A stretch of 14,510 nt of DNA from Verrucomicrobiota bacterium (GCA_023457715.1 JAEWKR010000182.1:1-14510); one strand, 5' to 3'. Positions 1 to 7,708 are shown, counted from the stretch's first letter. Notes: generated by a model not told the origin, from the letters alone. Numbers and translations are program-made.

Positions 1-2
1 AT

Positions 3-68
3 GAGCAAATCCATCTGCTGATCGAGGGCGTCCGTTTCGTTGACGGCGTCGCCGAGAAAGCTGCTTAA
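3..68 (+). CDS. 3' end of an unidentified gene cut by the window edge
   Basis: The third forward frame is open from the window edge to a TAA at 66-68 and encodes 21 residues, beginning EQIHLLIEGVRF and ending VAEKAA. Nearly all codons end in G or C, as in the confident genes of this window, and the other two forward frames stop sooner. The piece is too short to assign to a family. It ends just before the repeat region, so it is probably the last gene upstream of it and is read towards the repeats. Confidence 0.4.
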   Translation, partial: EQIHLLIEGVRFVDGVAEKAA

Positions 69-127
69 AAACCTGCTTCCTCAGCTGCTACCCAGCCCTG
101 CCCGTCCACAACTTTTGGTCATATCTC

Positions 128-239
128 AGCCGAGCCGGAGGCGGGCGCTGCGACTGTCTTGGGCGTCACGCGATGAACAGGTTTGTCCAAGGACCGAGCC
201 TCCGTGTCCTCCGTGTCGGAGCTCTGTGCTCTCTGTGGC
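128..239 (+). repeat. Left arm of a 112-bp inverted repeat
   Basis: Positions 128-239 match the reverse complement of 501-612 over their full equal length of 112 nt, with four mismatches by eye and no gaps. The arm starts AGCCGAGCCGGAGGCG and ends CTCTCTGTGGC, and carries short internal direct repeats such as CCTCCGTGTCCTCCGTGTC. The arms are separated by 261 nt. Transcribed RNA or extruded DNA could form a long stem. No transposase or flanking target duplication is visible. Confidence 0.9.
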
Positions 240-256
240 GAATGCCCAATCGGGAG

Positions 257-331
<75 letters not shown>

Positions 332-335
332 CGAT

Positions 336-376
336 GGGCGGCTACCAGAATGTAGCGAAGAGCGCCAGCGATTCGA
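336..376 (+). repeat. 26-bp motif copy 1, with shared upstream flank
   Basis: The core at 351-376 starts TGTAGCGAAGAGCGCC and ends AGCGATTCGA. The 15 nt before it (336-350) also match the corresponding flank of the copy at 690-730 apart from one A/G difference, so these two copies share about 41 nt. Confidence 0.9.
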
Positions 377-396
377 CGGGGGAAAATCCGCTCCGA

Positions 397-422
397 TGTA
401 GCGAAGAGCGCCAGCGATTCGA
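397..422 (+). repeat. 26-bp motif copy 2, core only
   Basis: This is an exact second copy of the core found at 351-376 and 705-730, in the same orientation. It lacks the GGCGGCT flank of the other two. It lies 20 nt after copy 1, so the two form a short direct repeat. Confidence 0.9.
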
Positions 423-445
423 TGACCGGAGGGCAGGTCGAAACC

Positions 446-485
446 TGAACGTCCAACATCCAACGTCCAACATCCAACATCCAAC
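446..485 (+). repeat. Heptamer array 2a, (CCAACRT)~5
   Basis: The array has one degenerate unit (TGAACGT), then CCAACAT, CCAACGT, CCAACAT, CCAACAT and a partial CCAAC. The unit differs from array 1 mainly by CC in place of CG. It lies 15 nt from the inner end of the right arm of the inverted repeat. Confidence 0.92.
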
Positions 486-500
486 CTGGATTCCGAAGTA

Positions 501-612
501 GCCACAGAGAGCACAGAGCTCCGACACAGAGGACACGGAGGCTCGGTCCTTGGACAAACCTGTTCATCGCGCAACGCCCAAGAGAGTCGCAGCGCCCGCC
601 TCCGGCTCGGCT
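501..612 (-). repeat. Right arm of the 112-bp inverted repeat
   Basis: This is the reverse complement of 128-239 with four substitutions and no indels. The conserved length with a few scattered substitutions suggests a single duplication-inversion or homogenised copies. Its outer end is followed at 620-640 by another short copy of the arm terminus (CCTCTGTGACCTCTGTGGC), this time in the plus orientation. Confidence 0.9.
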
Positions 613-657
613 CTGATTGGGCCTCTGTGACCTCTGTGGCAAAATCGGTATTCAGGT

Positions 658-687
658 CCAACGTCCAACGTCCAACGTCCAACGTCC
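658..687 (+). repeat. Heptamer array 2b, (CCAACGT)4
   Basis: Four perfect CCAACGT units run from 658 to 685, with a further CC. A 17-nt spacer (641-657) separates the array from a partial arm end at 620-640, the same distance as between the left arm and array 1. It is followed directly by 26-bp motif copy 3. Confidence 0.92.
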
Positions 688-689
688 TC

Positions 690-730
690 GGGCGGCTGCC
701 AGAATGTAGCGAAGAGCGCCAGCGATTCGA
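690..730 (+). repeat. 26-bp motif copy 3, with shared upstream flank
   Basis: The core at 705-730 is identical to 351-376. The preceding flank at 690-704 matches 336-350 with one substitution. It ends 35 nt before the stop codon of the epimerase gene. Confidence 0.9.
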
Positions 731-741
731 GGGCTGGCGGA

Positions 742-769
742 CGCCTATCGCCAACCGCCTATCGCTCAC
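742..769. repeat. 14-bp tandem duplication (two heptads) over the epimerase stop
   Basis: CGCCTATCGCCAAC at 742-755 is followed by CGCCTATCGCTCAC at 756-769, with two mismatches. Each half can be read as two heptads (CGCCTAT plus CGCCAAC or CGCTCAC). The second copy contains the epimerase stop codon, TGA on the minus strand at 768-766. Confidence 0.7.
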
Positions 770-1650
770 CGCTGGAGCGCCGAGTCCAGCGTTGGGTACT
801 GAAAGCTGAAGCCGGTGCGCAGGAGTTGTTCGGGGAGCGCGCGGGTGCTGCTGAGGAGCGCTTCGTCGGCGAGTTGTCCCAGGGCGGCGCGAAGCGCCAG
901 CGCAGGCACCGGCAGCACGGCGGGCCGGTGCAGTGATTTCGCCAGCGCGCGGGTGAACTCGGCATTGGTGACGGGCGCCGGTGCGACGAGATTCACCGGG
1001 CCGGTGGCTGCGGAGTGCTCGAGCAGGTGACCGATCGCGCCCACCGCATCCTCTCGGTGAATCCAACTCATCCATTGGCGGCCCGTCCCGATCCGCCCGC
1101 CAAGTCCGAGCCGGAAGATGGGCAGGAGCTTGCCCAGCGCACCACCGCCGGGGGCAAGCACGGTGCCGAAGCGCAACGCGACGAAGCGGGCCCCGAAGTC
1201 GACCGCCTTGGCCGCTTCCGTCTCCCAAGCTTCGCAGACCTCGGCGAGGAAACCGGAGCCGCGCGAGGCGGACTCGGTCAGATTCTCGTCGCCGCGATTG
1301 CCGTAGTAACCGACGGCGGAGGCGTTCAGGAAGAGGGTGGGCGGGCGCGCCGCACGCCGGGCGGCCTCGAGCAACGTGGAGGTGGCGTCGAGGCGACTCT
1401 TGAGAATACGCACGCGGCGGGCGCCGCTCCAGCGTTCCGCCGCGATGTTCTCCCCGGCCAGGTTGATCACCGCGTCGATGCCGCTCATCGCCGCGGGGTC
1501 GATCTGATGGCGCGCCGGATCCCAAATCATGACCTCCGGATCCGTGGACGAGCCGCGTGTCAGTACGACCGCGTCGTGCCCCTGGCGGACCAGATGCTCC
1601 ACCAACGCCCGACCGATGAAACCGGATGCTCCGGCGACCAGCACTCGCAT
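766..1650 (-). CDS. TIGR01777-family NAD(P)-binding epimerase-like protein (atypical SDR)
   Basis: This is a complete 294-residue protein of the YfcH/SDR39U1 family, cytoplasmic and of unknown reaction. The start is ATG at 1650, which puts the Rossmann glycine motif GASGFIG at residues 7-13, the usual place. Family hallmarks follow: VINLAGENIAAERW at about 61-74, SAVGYYGNRGDENLTE at 111-126, and a C-terminal DUF1731-type tail with LRTGFSFQYP near 277-286. The family is known to lack the canonical SDR catalytic set, and no classical YxxxK is placed as expected here. Length is normal and nothing is truncated. It follows the EamA gene on the same strand after 119 nt, so it may be read through from it or have its own promoter. 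The stop lies inside a short tandem repeat. Confidence 0.92.
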   Translation of the reverse strand: MRVLVAGASGFIGRALVEHLVRQGHDAVVLTRGSSTDPEVMIWDPARHQIDPAAMSGIDAVINLAGENIAAERWSGARRVRILKSRLDATSTLLEAARRAARPPTLFLNASAVGYYGNRGDENLTESASRGSGFLAEVCEAWETEAAKAVDFGARFVALRFGTVLAPGGGALGKLLPIFRLGLGGRIGTGRQWMSWIHREDAVGAIGHLLEHSAATGPVNLVAPAPVTNAEFTRALAKSLHRPAVLPVPALALRAALGQLADEALLSSTRALPEQLLRTGFSFQYPTLDSALQR

Positions 1651-1769
1651 GCGGGGAGCCTAGCCACGTCGAACGGATTTGCGACCACGGAGGCCGTTCC
1701 CATTCGGACTTCACCTTCCCGGTAACTGTCACCGCTGCCGTGTCGGGGCTTCCTGGAGTCCGTAGGGCG

Positions 1770-2615
1770 CTAGCGAGCCCGGCGCTCGGCCAGCCAGAGG
1801 CCGGCGATGACCAGGGCGCCGCCGAGGAGCAGCGGACCGACGGGGGCCTGTTCGCCGAAAAAGAGGAGCGAGCACGCGACGGTCAGGGGGATCTTGACGT
1901 TGTTGAAGACGGCGAGCGTGCCGGCGTTCACCTGCGTCGCGCCCTTGTTCCACCAGAAAAAGCAAAGTCCGGAAGCCAGCACGCCCAGGTACACGAGCGT
2001 CGCGACCCGGCTGCCGCCGAGGGGCAACGCCGACCAGTCGGTCGTCGCGAGCGAGGCGAGCAGGCAGAGGACGAAAGCGCCGGCGTACATCAGACCGAAG
2101 ACAGAAGCGTCGGAAACGCCTGGATCCAGCCGCGGGCGAAGCCGGCGCCATCCAACCTGGCCCACGGCAAAACACAGGTTGGAGGCCTGCACCAGCAGCA
2201 CGCCGGAGAGCAGATCGGGGCTCGCGAGCTTGCGACCCACGATGACGGCGGCGCCGGCGACGGACAGCGTCGCTGCCAGGAGAAAGCGCCCGACGAAACG
2301 TCGTTCCAGCGCGCCATCAAGCAGCGCGACGAAGAACGGCGTGGTGATGGTGAAGAGCGCCACCTCAAACGCCTGCAGATGAGCGAACGCGCGCAGGTAG
2401 AGCAGGTACATCACGCCGAACTGAACCGATCCGACCGCGACCAGCGCCGCGGTGTGACGGCCGAGTCCCCGCCAGCGCACGAAGGGCAGAAACACGAGCA
2501 ATGCGAGTCCGAGCCGGATCACGGCGACCGCGGTCGGATCGACCCCCGCGAGCCGGCCTTTGATCAAGCCGAAGGAGAAGGCCCAGATGAACGAGACGAG
2601 GATGAGGAGGAACAT
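1770..2615 (-). CDS. EamA/DMT-family transporter
   Basis: This is a 281-residue inner-membrane protein, almost wholly hydrophobic, with about ten predicted transmembrane helices in two EamA repeats (roughly 1-128 and 135-277). It opens with a membrane helix containing SFIWAFSFGLIKG, a typical EamA start. The second half ends with FNNVKIPLTVACSLLFFGE, the family's usual helix 8-9 region. Family members export amino acids, metabolites or drugs; the substrate cannot be read here. The ATG at 2615 lies only 4 nt after the stop of the ABC permease, so the two are almost certainly co-transcribed and translationally linked. No strong Shine-Dalgarno sequence is visible before the ATG. Confidence 0.9.
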   Translation of the reverse strand: MFLLILVSFIWAFSFGLIKGRLAGVDPTAVAVIRLGLALLVFLPFVRWRGLGRHTAALVAVGSVQFGVMYLLYLRAFAHLQAFEVALFTITTPFFVALLDGALERRFVGRFLLAATLSVAGAAVIVGRKLASPDLLSGVLLVQASNLCFAVGQVGWRRLRPRLDPGVSDASVFGLMYAGAFVLCLLASLATTDWSALPLGGSRVATLVYLGVLASGLCFFWWNKGATQVNAGTLAVFNNVKIPLTVACSLLFFGEQAPVGPLLLGGALVIAGLWLAERRAR

Positions 2616-2619
2616 GACG

Positions 2620-4356
2620 TCAGACGCGGAAAAGCATTCCCATGCGCCGGCCCAGCAGAAGGCTCAACCAGCCGACCACCAGCCCAAGGAACACCATCGC
2701 CCAGACGCCGAGCGCACTCGCGAGATGACGTCCGTCGCCCAGCAGCTGAAACAACTCCAGAATCGTCTTGGTGATCGGGTAATAAGCCTGCTTTTGGGCG
2801 AGGACGAGGGAGTCACTGACCTCGAGCATGGCGAAGGCAAAGGCGAGCACGCCGCCGGCGATCACGTTGGCCATGATCAGCGGCAGGGTGACGCGGCGCA
2901 TGGCGCGCAGCGGTGTGGCGCCGAGATTCTGGGCCGCTTCCTCGTAGGTGACGGACGTTTGTTCGAGCCCCGCGACCGAGGAGCGCACGACGTACGGTAA
3001 TCGCCGGATCGCATAGGCCGCCACGATCAGGAGCGTCGGATCGCGCGTCGCGTTGAGAAACCCCAGCAGGCGGCCGTCCTGCGACATGGTCAGGTATCCG
3101 AAGGCAAGCACCAGGCCGGGAACTGCGAGAGGCAGCATGGTGAGAACATCGAGAAGGTGCCGCACCCGGAGGCTGGAGCGCACGATCACGTAAGCGATGG
3201 CAACCCCGAGGAACACATCGATTGCGGTCGCGATGGCCGCGAAGCGAAGGCTGTTGGCAATCGAGCGCAACGTGAGCGGATGGCTGAGCGCCACCTGAAA
3301 GTTGGCCAGGGTCCAATCGCGGGGCAGCACGCTGTCAAACCAGTCGCGGGCAAACGCCACGACCACCACGCCGAGATGGGGCAGCAGGGCCAGAGCCGCG
3401 ACGGAAACCAGCAGCGCGGTGCAGGCCCAGCGACGGAGCGGGGGCAGCGGTCGCGTGTCCGCCGCGCGGGCGGCCCGGCCCGAGGGCGCCTCCGCGCCGC
3501 GACCGACCAGCCACCGGCCGCCCGCATAGAGCGTGACGGACAAAAAGAGAACGAGGGAGACGAGCGCGAACGGCACCGGATTGCTGCCGATGTCCTTCAG
3601 CCCTTCGTAAATCTGCACGCTCGCCACGCGGTTGTAGTCGAAGATCAGCGGAGTTCCCAGTTCGGTGAAGGACCAGATGAAGACGAGCGTCGCCCCCGCA
3701 AAGAGGCCCGGTCTAATCAGCGGCAAGGTGATCCGCCGAAACCGTCGGAAGCCGGTGGAGCCCAGGTTTTGAGCGGCCTCCTCCATCGCGGGATCGAGGT
3801 TGGCCAGCGCGGCCGAGAGATTGAGGTAGACGATCGGGTAGAGCGAAAGCGCCTGCACGAGGACCACGCCCCAGAAACGGTTGGCCGCGAGCCAGTCGAT
3901 CGTCGTGTCGGGAGCGAGGACGTGCAGCCGGTGCAGGACCGCGTTGAACGCCCCATACTGACCGAACAACTGTTTCACGCCGATGGCACCGACGAACGGC
4001 GGGAGAATCATCGGGGCGAGGATCAGCGCGCCGAGCGCGGGCTTTCCCGGGAATTCGTAGCGGCTGACCACCCGGGCCAGGGGGAGGGCGAGGGCAGTCG
4101 CGGCGACGGTGGTGGCGGCGGCGAGCCCGAGCGAGTTGGCCAGGGCGGTGACGGACGAACGGTCCGCCAGCAGGGCCACGAGATAACGGACGGTGAAGCG
4201 GCCATCCGCGTCCACAAAGCCGCCCCGAAGGATCTGGAACACCGGCCAGGCGAAGAACACTGCAAACGCCGCCAGGCTGATCGCCGCCACGGTCCAGGCG
4301 AAGCGGTCCGACACGAGTCGGCTCGCCGGCAGGCGGGACGGGGAAAGGGACGGCAC
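2620..4356 (-). CDS. Fused two-domain ABC transporter permease (iron(III)/FbpB type)
   Basis: This 578-residue inner-membrane protein carries two tandem permease domains, as in FbpB/AfuB-type ferric-iron importers and related 2-aminoethylphosphonate or thiamine systems. Each domain has the cytoplasmic EAA loop that docks with the ATPase: EEAAQNLGSTGFRRF near 192-206 and EEAAQNLGATPLRAM near 472-486, both followed by LPLI. An Ala/Arg/Pro-rich linker at about 285-310 joins the halves. The start is GTG at 4356, the most upstream possible, because an in-frame TGA lies four codons before it; a TGAGG stretch overlaps the start region. The usual binding-protein and ATPase genes are not next to it: downstream is an EamA exporter and upstream a divergent amidohydrolase. 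It must share partners encoded elsewhere. The iron specificity is a family inference only. Confidence 0.92.
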   Translation of the reverse strand: MPSLSPSRLPASRLVSDRFAWTVAAISLAAFAVFFAWPVFQILRGGFVDADGRFTVRYLVALLADRSSVTALANSLGLAAATTVAATALALPLARVVSRYEFPGKPALGALILAPMILPPFVGAIGVKQLFGQYGAFNAVLHRLHVLAPDTTIDWLAANRFWGVVLVQALSLYPIVYLNLSAALANLDPAMEEAAQNLGSTGFRRFRRITLPLIRPGLFAGATLVFIWSFTELGTPLIFDYNRVASVQIYEGLKDIGSNPVPFALVSLVLFLSVTLYAGGRWLVGRGAEAPSGRAARAADTRPLPPLRRWACTALLVSVAALALLPHLGVVVVAFARDWFDSVLPRDWTLANFQVALSHPLTLRSIANSLRFAAIATAIDVFLGVAIAYVIVRSSLRVRHLLDVLTMLPLAVPGLVLAFGYLTMSQDGRLLGFLNATRDPTLLIVAAYAIRRLPYVVRSSVAGLEQTSVTYEEAAQNLGATPLRAMRRVTLPLIMANVIAGGVLAFAFAMLEVSDSLVLAQKQAYYPITKTILELFQLLGDGRHLASALGVWAMVFLGLVVGWLSLLLGRRMGMLFRV

Positions 4357-4479
4357 GGCCTCAGTTCAACTTCGGCGCCCTCCGGCGCAAGCGCGGGAAC
4401 GCCGGCCGACGCGATTTCAGGGCGGCGTTCTCCCGCTCATGGCTTGATGTCGCCACGCGGGCGCCCGACGCTGGATCGC

Positions 4480-5406
4480 ATGAGGGTGATCGACAGCCAC
4501 GTGCACCTGTATCCGGCCGAGGTGGATCTCGACCCGGCCGGGTGGGCGCAACGGCACGGCGAGCGTCATTGGGCCACCTTGTGCACCCGCCGCCGTCGGG
4601 ATGGCCGGCCGGTGCAGTCGCTGCCCACGCTGCCCGCGCTGCTCGCCGCCATGGACGCGGCGGGCGTGGAGAAGGCGGTCCTGCTCGGCTGGTATTGGGA
4701 GACTCCGGAATGCTGCGCCTGGCAGAACCGGTTTTACGCCCAATGCGTGCGCGCACATCCCGACCGGCTGGCGGCGTGCGCGACGATCCATCCGGCGGCC
4801 GGGCCGGAACAGGTGCGGGCGGAACTGGTCCGCGCCCACGAGGAAGGACTGCGCGGGCTGGGCGAACTGTCGCCGCACTCGCAAGGGTATTCCGCAAGCG
4901 ATCCGGTCCTGGCCGACGCGCTGGCGCTGGCGGCCGACTACGGCTGGCCCGTGAACCTGCATGTCACCGATCCGGATACGCGGCCGTTTCCCGGCAAGAT
5001 CGAGACGCCGTTGGAGGATTTCGTCGGACTCGCGCAACGCTTCCCGCACACGCGTTTCATTCTGGCGCATTGGGGCGGCTTGCTGCCGCTGCGCAAACCG
5101 CTGAACCGCGATACAGAATCTCCGGTCCCCCTTGGCGGACCGGAAACTCCGCCGCCTGATCTGCCGAATGTATACTATGACACGGCGGCGTCCCCGTTGC
5201 TCTACGACGCGACCATCTGGCAGCGCTTCCGCGCCGTGGTGCCGGATGCACGCGTGCTCTACGGATCGGACTACCCGCTCAACCTCTATCCGCGGGTGGC
5301 CGTGGAGGCGGAAATGATGCGCCTGATCGAGGAAGCGCGGGCGGGCGGTGCCAGCGAGCGACTGCTGAGCGGCACGGCCGAGGAGCTGTTCTTCCGCGCC
5401 TCGTGA
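4480..5406 (+). CDS. Amidohydrolase-2 family metal-dependent hydrolase
   Basis: This 308-residue TIM-barrel hydrolase belongs to the amidohydrolase_2 group (COG2159), which includes ACMSD-like decarboxylases and lactonases. The metal-binding HxH is at H7 and H9 (DSHVHLYP). Further likely ligands or active-site residues are E129 (GLGELSPH), H161 (NLHVTDP), H197 (LAHWGG) and D264 (YGSDYP), all in the expected order. ATG 4480 was chosen because the beta-1 strand and HxH then begin at residue 3; an in-frame ATG at 4447 would add 11 basic, unconserved residues. The gene is divergent from the ABC permease across 123 nt and convergent with the amidase, with 17 nt between stops, where a weak 5-bp stem (5402-5414) is the only terminator-like structure. 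The reaction and substrate are unknown. Confidence 0.9.
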   Translation: MRVIDSHVHLYPAEVDLDPAGWAQRHGERHWATLCTRRRRDGRPVQSLPTLPALLAAMDAAGVEKAVLLGWYWETPECCAWQNRFYAQCVRAHPDRLAACATIHPAAGPEQVRAELVRAHEEGLRGLGELSPHSQGYSASDPVLADALALAADYGWPVNLHVTDPDTRPFPGKIETPLEDFVGLAQRFPHTRFILAHWGGLLPLRKPLNRDTESPVPLGGPETPPPDLPNVYYDTAASPLLYDATIWQRFRAVVPDARVLYGSDYPLNLYPRVAVEAEMMRLIEEARAGGASERLLSGTAEELFFRAS

Positions 5407-5423
5407 GACTCACGCGGGGGCGC

Positions 5424-6662
5424 CTACTCCGCGCCGAGCGCCCACGGAATCACCGCGCTGTCGACGTCGCGCACGACGATCTGCAGGCCGGCTGTCAGCC
5501 CGGACTCCAAGGCTACGGGAACCGTGAGGACCGGCAGACCACCCACGCTGGCGGGGGCGGTCAGGTCCAACAGCCGGGTGCGATTCCCGGGGGTGCAATC
5601 ACTTTTCGACAGGGCGGGCGTCGGCGTCGCGGGCAGCACGAGAAAGTCGAAGCTGCCGAAAAACTCCGACCACGTCCGACGAACGCGCGCCCGAATGTCC
5701 TCCGCCTCCGCCAGGGACTCGGGCGTCAGCGTTTGCACCCGCTGCAGGCGTGACCACACGGCGGGATCGTAGCGCGACCGGAAGGCCTCCGCCCATCCCT
5801 GGTGCACGGCCCACGCCTCGTGCGCCACGAGGGTGTTGTAGGCGGTGAGCGCACCCGCGAACCCGACGCGCAGCGCGTCTTCCGTCATGGCGTCGGCGAA
5901 GGGAACCCGCTGGGTTGCCGCACGGAGGCAGGCGTCAGCCACCGCTGGATCGACTCCGGGCCAGGCCAGGTAGCAGCCGCGCGGCGCCTGGCGGCGGAGT
6001 TGAAACGGCAGCAGAGCGGACAGGAGCGCTTTCAGATCGACCGCGCTGGCGGCGAACCAGCCCGCCGTGTCGAATGAAGGCGCGAGGGAGAAGGCGTCCG
6101 CAATCCATGCGTCGCGTGGCGCAAGACGAAACCCGTAAATCCCGCAGAATGCCGCCGGCACGCGGACGGATCCGCCCGTATCCGTGCCGAGGGCGAACGG
6201 GACGATCCCGGCCGCCACTGCGGCGGCCGAACCACTGCTGGAGCCTCCGCTGGTCCGCCCGGGATGGCGGGGATGCTCGCAGTCGCCGTAATGCGGATTC
6301 TCACCGGTGATCCCATACGCGAATTCGTGGAGGTGGGTCTTGCCCGCGCAGACGAGCCCCGCCTGTTCCGCCCGCACAATCGCCGCGCTGGTCCTGTCGC
6401 CGGCGGGACGCACTTCGGGAAGGAAGGTTGACCCCGCCAGGGTCGGGGCGCCGCGGAGGTCGAAAAGATCCTTGGCGAAGAAGGGAACACCGCGCAACGG
6501 CGCCCGCGGGTCGGCGCGCGCGAACTGTTCAACGAGGGACGCTTCCTCCGGGAGCCAGGCGACCATCGCCCGACGCTGCTCCGCGCGCAGGTCCGCCACG
6601 CGCCGGTGTACTTCGCGCGCCGCGAGCGCGGGAGAAAGGTTTTGCCAGTCATGGACGGTCAT
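5424..6662 (-). CDS. Amidase-signature family hydrolase
   Basis: This 412-residue amidase has the complete Ser-cisSer-Lys triad. K64 is in GVPFFAKDLFD, the cis-serine S141 is in TSGGSSSGSAAAVAAG, and the nucleophile S165 is in GTDTGGSVRVPA. The S141-S165 spacing of 24 equals that in FAAH and GatA. The C-terminal region keeps a conserved LVLPATPTPAL segment near 345. The protein is somewhat shorter than the 450-490 residues common in the family, with the shortening in the variable C-terminal half; no frameshift is seen. The ATG at 6662 is 47 nt from the divergent RidA start. The product would be a cytoplasmic amidase on a small amide or ureide. A GatA role is unlikely because no gatB or gatC is adjacent and the protein is short. 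Confidence 0.92.
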   Translation of the reverse strand: MTVHDWQNLSPALAAREVHRRVADLRAEQRRAMVAWLPEEASLVEQFARADPRAPLRGVPFFAKDLFDLRGAPTLAGSTFLPEVRPAGDRTSAAIVRAEQAGLVCAGKTHLHEFAYGITGENPHYGDCEHPRHPGRTSGGSSSGSAAAVAAGIVPFALGTDTGGSVRVPAAFCGIYGFRLAPRDAWIADAFSLAPSFDTAGWFAASAVDLKALLSALLPFQLRRQAPRGCYLAWPGVDPAVADACLRAATQRVPFADAMTEDALRVGFAGALTAYNTLVAHEAWAVHQGWAEAFRSRYDPAVWSRLQRVQTLTPESLAEAEDIRARVRRTWSEFFGSFDFLVLPATPTPALSKSDCTPGNRTRLLDLTAPASVGGLPVLTVPVALESGLTAGLQIVVRDVDSAVIPWALGAE

Positions 6663-6709
6663 TGCGCGCGGATGCTTTACAATCGGCGTCCGGCGCCAAC
6701 CTTCAAGCG
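6663..6709. promoter_or_regulatory. Divergent promoter region between amidase and RidA
   Basis: The 47 nt between the two opposite starts must hold or overlap promoters for both genes. TACAAT at 6678-6683 resembles a -10 box for the RidA direction, but no good -35 box is seen at the right distance. Shared control of the two genes is an inference from the spacing. Confidence 0.3.
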
Positions 6710-7171
6710 ATGAACTTCGAAGCGAAATTGACCGAACTGGGCCTGAAGCTTCCGCAGCCGCCCGCGGCGGCGGGTAGCTATGTTCCCACCGTCCGCACCG
6801 GCAACCTGCTGTATTGTGCCGGCACGATCTGCATGATCGACGGTCAGATGACGCACACCGGTCAGGTCGGCAAGGAGCACACGGTGGAGTCGGCCCGCAA
6901 GTCGGCCGAGATTTGCGCGCTCAACACGCTGGCAAACATCAAGGCGGCGGTCGGTTCGCTCGATGCCGTCGCCCGGATCGTGTTCGTGAGTGGGTTTGTG
7001 AACGCGGTCGATGGCTTCTCCGATAGTCCCGCCGTGATCAACGGAGCGAGCGACCTGTTCGTGAAAGTCTTCGGCGATGCAGGCAGGCACGCGCGCGCGG
7101 CGGTGGCCGTCAACGGGCTCCCACGCGGTTCGACCACCGAAGTTCAGGTCGTGGTCGAACTCAAGGGCTGA
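6710..7171 (+). CDS. RidA/YjgF-family protein
   Basis: This is a 153-residue protein of the Rid superfamily, whose best-known members hydrolyse reactive enamine/imine intermediates. The ATG at 6710 gives MNFEAKLTELGLKLP, the typical start of the longer subgroup with an N-terminal helix before the core; upstream in-frame sequence overlaps the amidase gene and is not conserved-looking. Core signatures are SYVPTVRTGNLLYCAGT at 23-39, RIVFVSGFVNAVDGF at 89-103 and HARAAVAVNGLPRGSTTEV at 127-145. R129 sits in the place of the arginine that binds the substrate carboxylate in RidA, and E144 near the conserved glutamate. No Shine-Dalgarno sequence is visible. The gene is divergent from the amidase, so the two may serve the same degradation route. 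Confidence 0.93.
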   Translation: MNFEAKLTELGLKLPQPPAAAGSYVPTVRTGNLLYCAGTICMIDGQMTHTGQVGKEHTVESARKSAEICALNTLANIKAAVGSLDAVARIVFVSGFVNAVDGFSDSPAVINGASDLFVKVFGDAGRHARAAVAVNGLPRGSTTEVQVVVELKG

Positions 7172-7196
7172 CGCTGCTGGCGATGAACAGCGTGCC

Positions 7197-7220
7197 GGCC
7201 GGAGTCCGACCGGTCCGGCC
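7197..7220. terminator. Candidate bidirectional terminator hairpin
   Basis: GGCCGGA at 7197-7203 pairs perfectly with TCCGGCC at 7214-7220 around a 10-nt loop. It lies in the 52-nt space between the convergent RidA and PDZ-protein stops, where a terminator is expected. It lacks a clear T-run on either side, so it may work with Rho or only as a transcript-end stabiliser. Confidence 0.45.
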
Positions 7221-7223
7221 GTC

Positions 7224-7694
7224 TTAGTTGTCAGTCGCAGCCTCGGCTTTTGGCTCGGGCTCGGCCGGTGTGGGCGCGCGGGTGCGCAGCCGGAGGGTGA
7301 TCGTCTCGCGCCTGGGTACAATCACGCCGCGTTCGATGCCGAACTCCCAGGTCAGCGTATCGCCTGGCTTCCAGTCGCGGTAAAACAGGCGTTGAAATTC
7401 GGACACGGGCAGATTGGCCACCGGCTGCTGATTGATCGTCACGAGCCGGTCCTCCGGCTGCAGACCGGCGCGGAGGGCGAGGGAGCGGTCGTCGACCCGG
7501 GAGAAGCGGATGGATTCGATCCGGTCCTCCTTCAACGTGGCCTTCCACGCGAAGCCGAGGTGGGAGGAATAATCGTCGACCCGGTAGGTCGGCAGATGCA
7601 CGGCGGGCCCGGCGGACGAGTTGTCCGGAGCCGGCTGCGCGGCGGACGCGACACCCGCGAGGGCGACGGCGGCGAGCGCGAGACGCAGGTTCAT
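7224..7694 (-). CDS. Small exported protein with a PDZ-like domain
   Basis: This 156-residue protein has a Sec signal peptide (about 1-19, MNLRLALAAVALAGVASA) and then a PDZ-like fold at about 68-137. The diagnostic stretch is RAGLQPEDRLVTINQQPV at 75-92, the GLQPGDxLxxINGQ loop of PDZ domains. No protease domain is attached. The tail is Pro/Glu/Ala-rich. ATG 7694 is chosen because AAGGA lies 7 nt upstream and the signal peptide begins there; a longer frame from 7787 would overlap the previous gene by 79 nt. It is the last gene of the TonB run, 14 nt after the 450-aa protein. It probably binds a peptide end or acts as a periplasmic adaptor; that role is inferred. Confidence 0.85.
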   Translation of the reverse strand: MNLRLALAAVALAGVASAAQPAPDNSSAGPAVHLPTYRVDDYSSHLGFAWKATLKEDRIESIRFSRVDDRSLALRAGLQPEDRLVTINQQPVANLPVSEFQRLFYRDWKPGDTLTWEFGIERGVIVPRRETITLRLRTRAPTPAEPEPKAEAATDN

Positions 7695-7708
7695 GGGGTT
7701 GTCCTTGG

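Noticed and set aside
3157..4479. Plus-strand open extension upstream of the amidohydrolase, giving a 749-residue protein
   Set aside because: The extension is antisense to the ABC permease, is low-complexity Arg/Gly/Glu-rich, and the real HxH-containing N-terminus begins at 4480.
5402..5414. Hairpin CGTGA-GAC-TCACG between the convergent amidohydrolase and amidase stops
   Set aside because: The 5-bp stem has no T-run and overlaps the stop codon; it is too weak to call a terminator.
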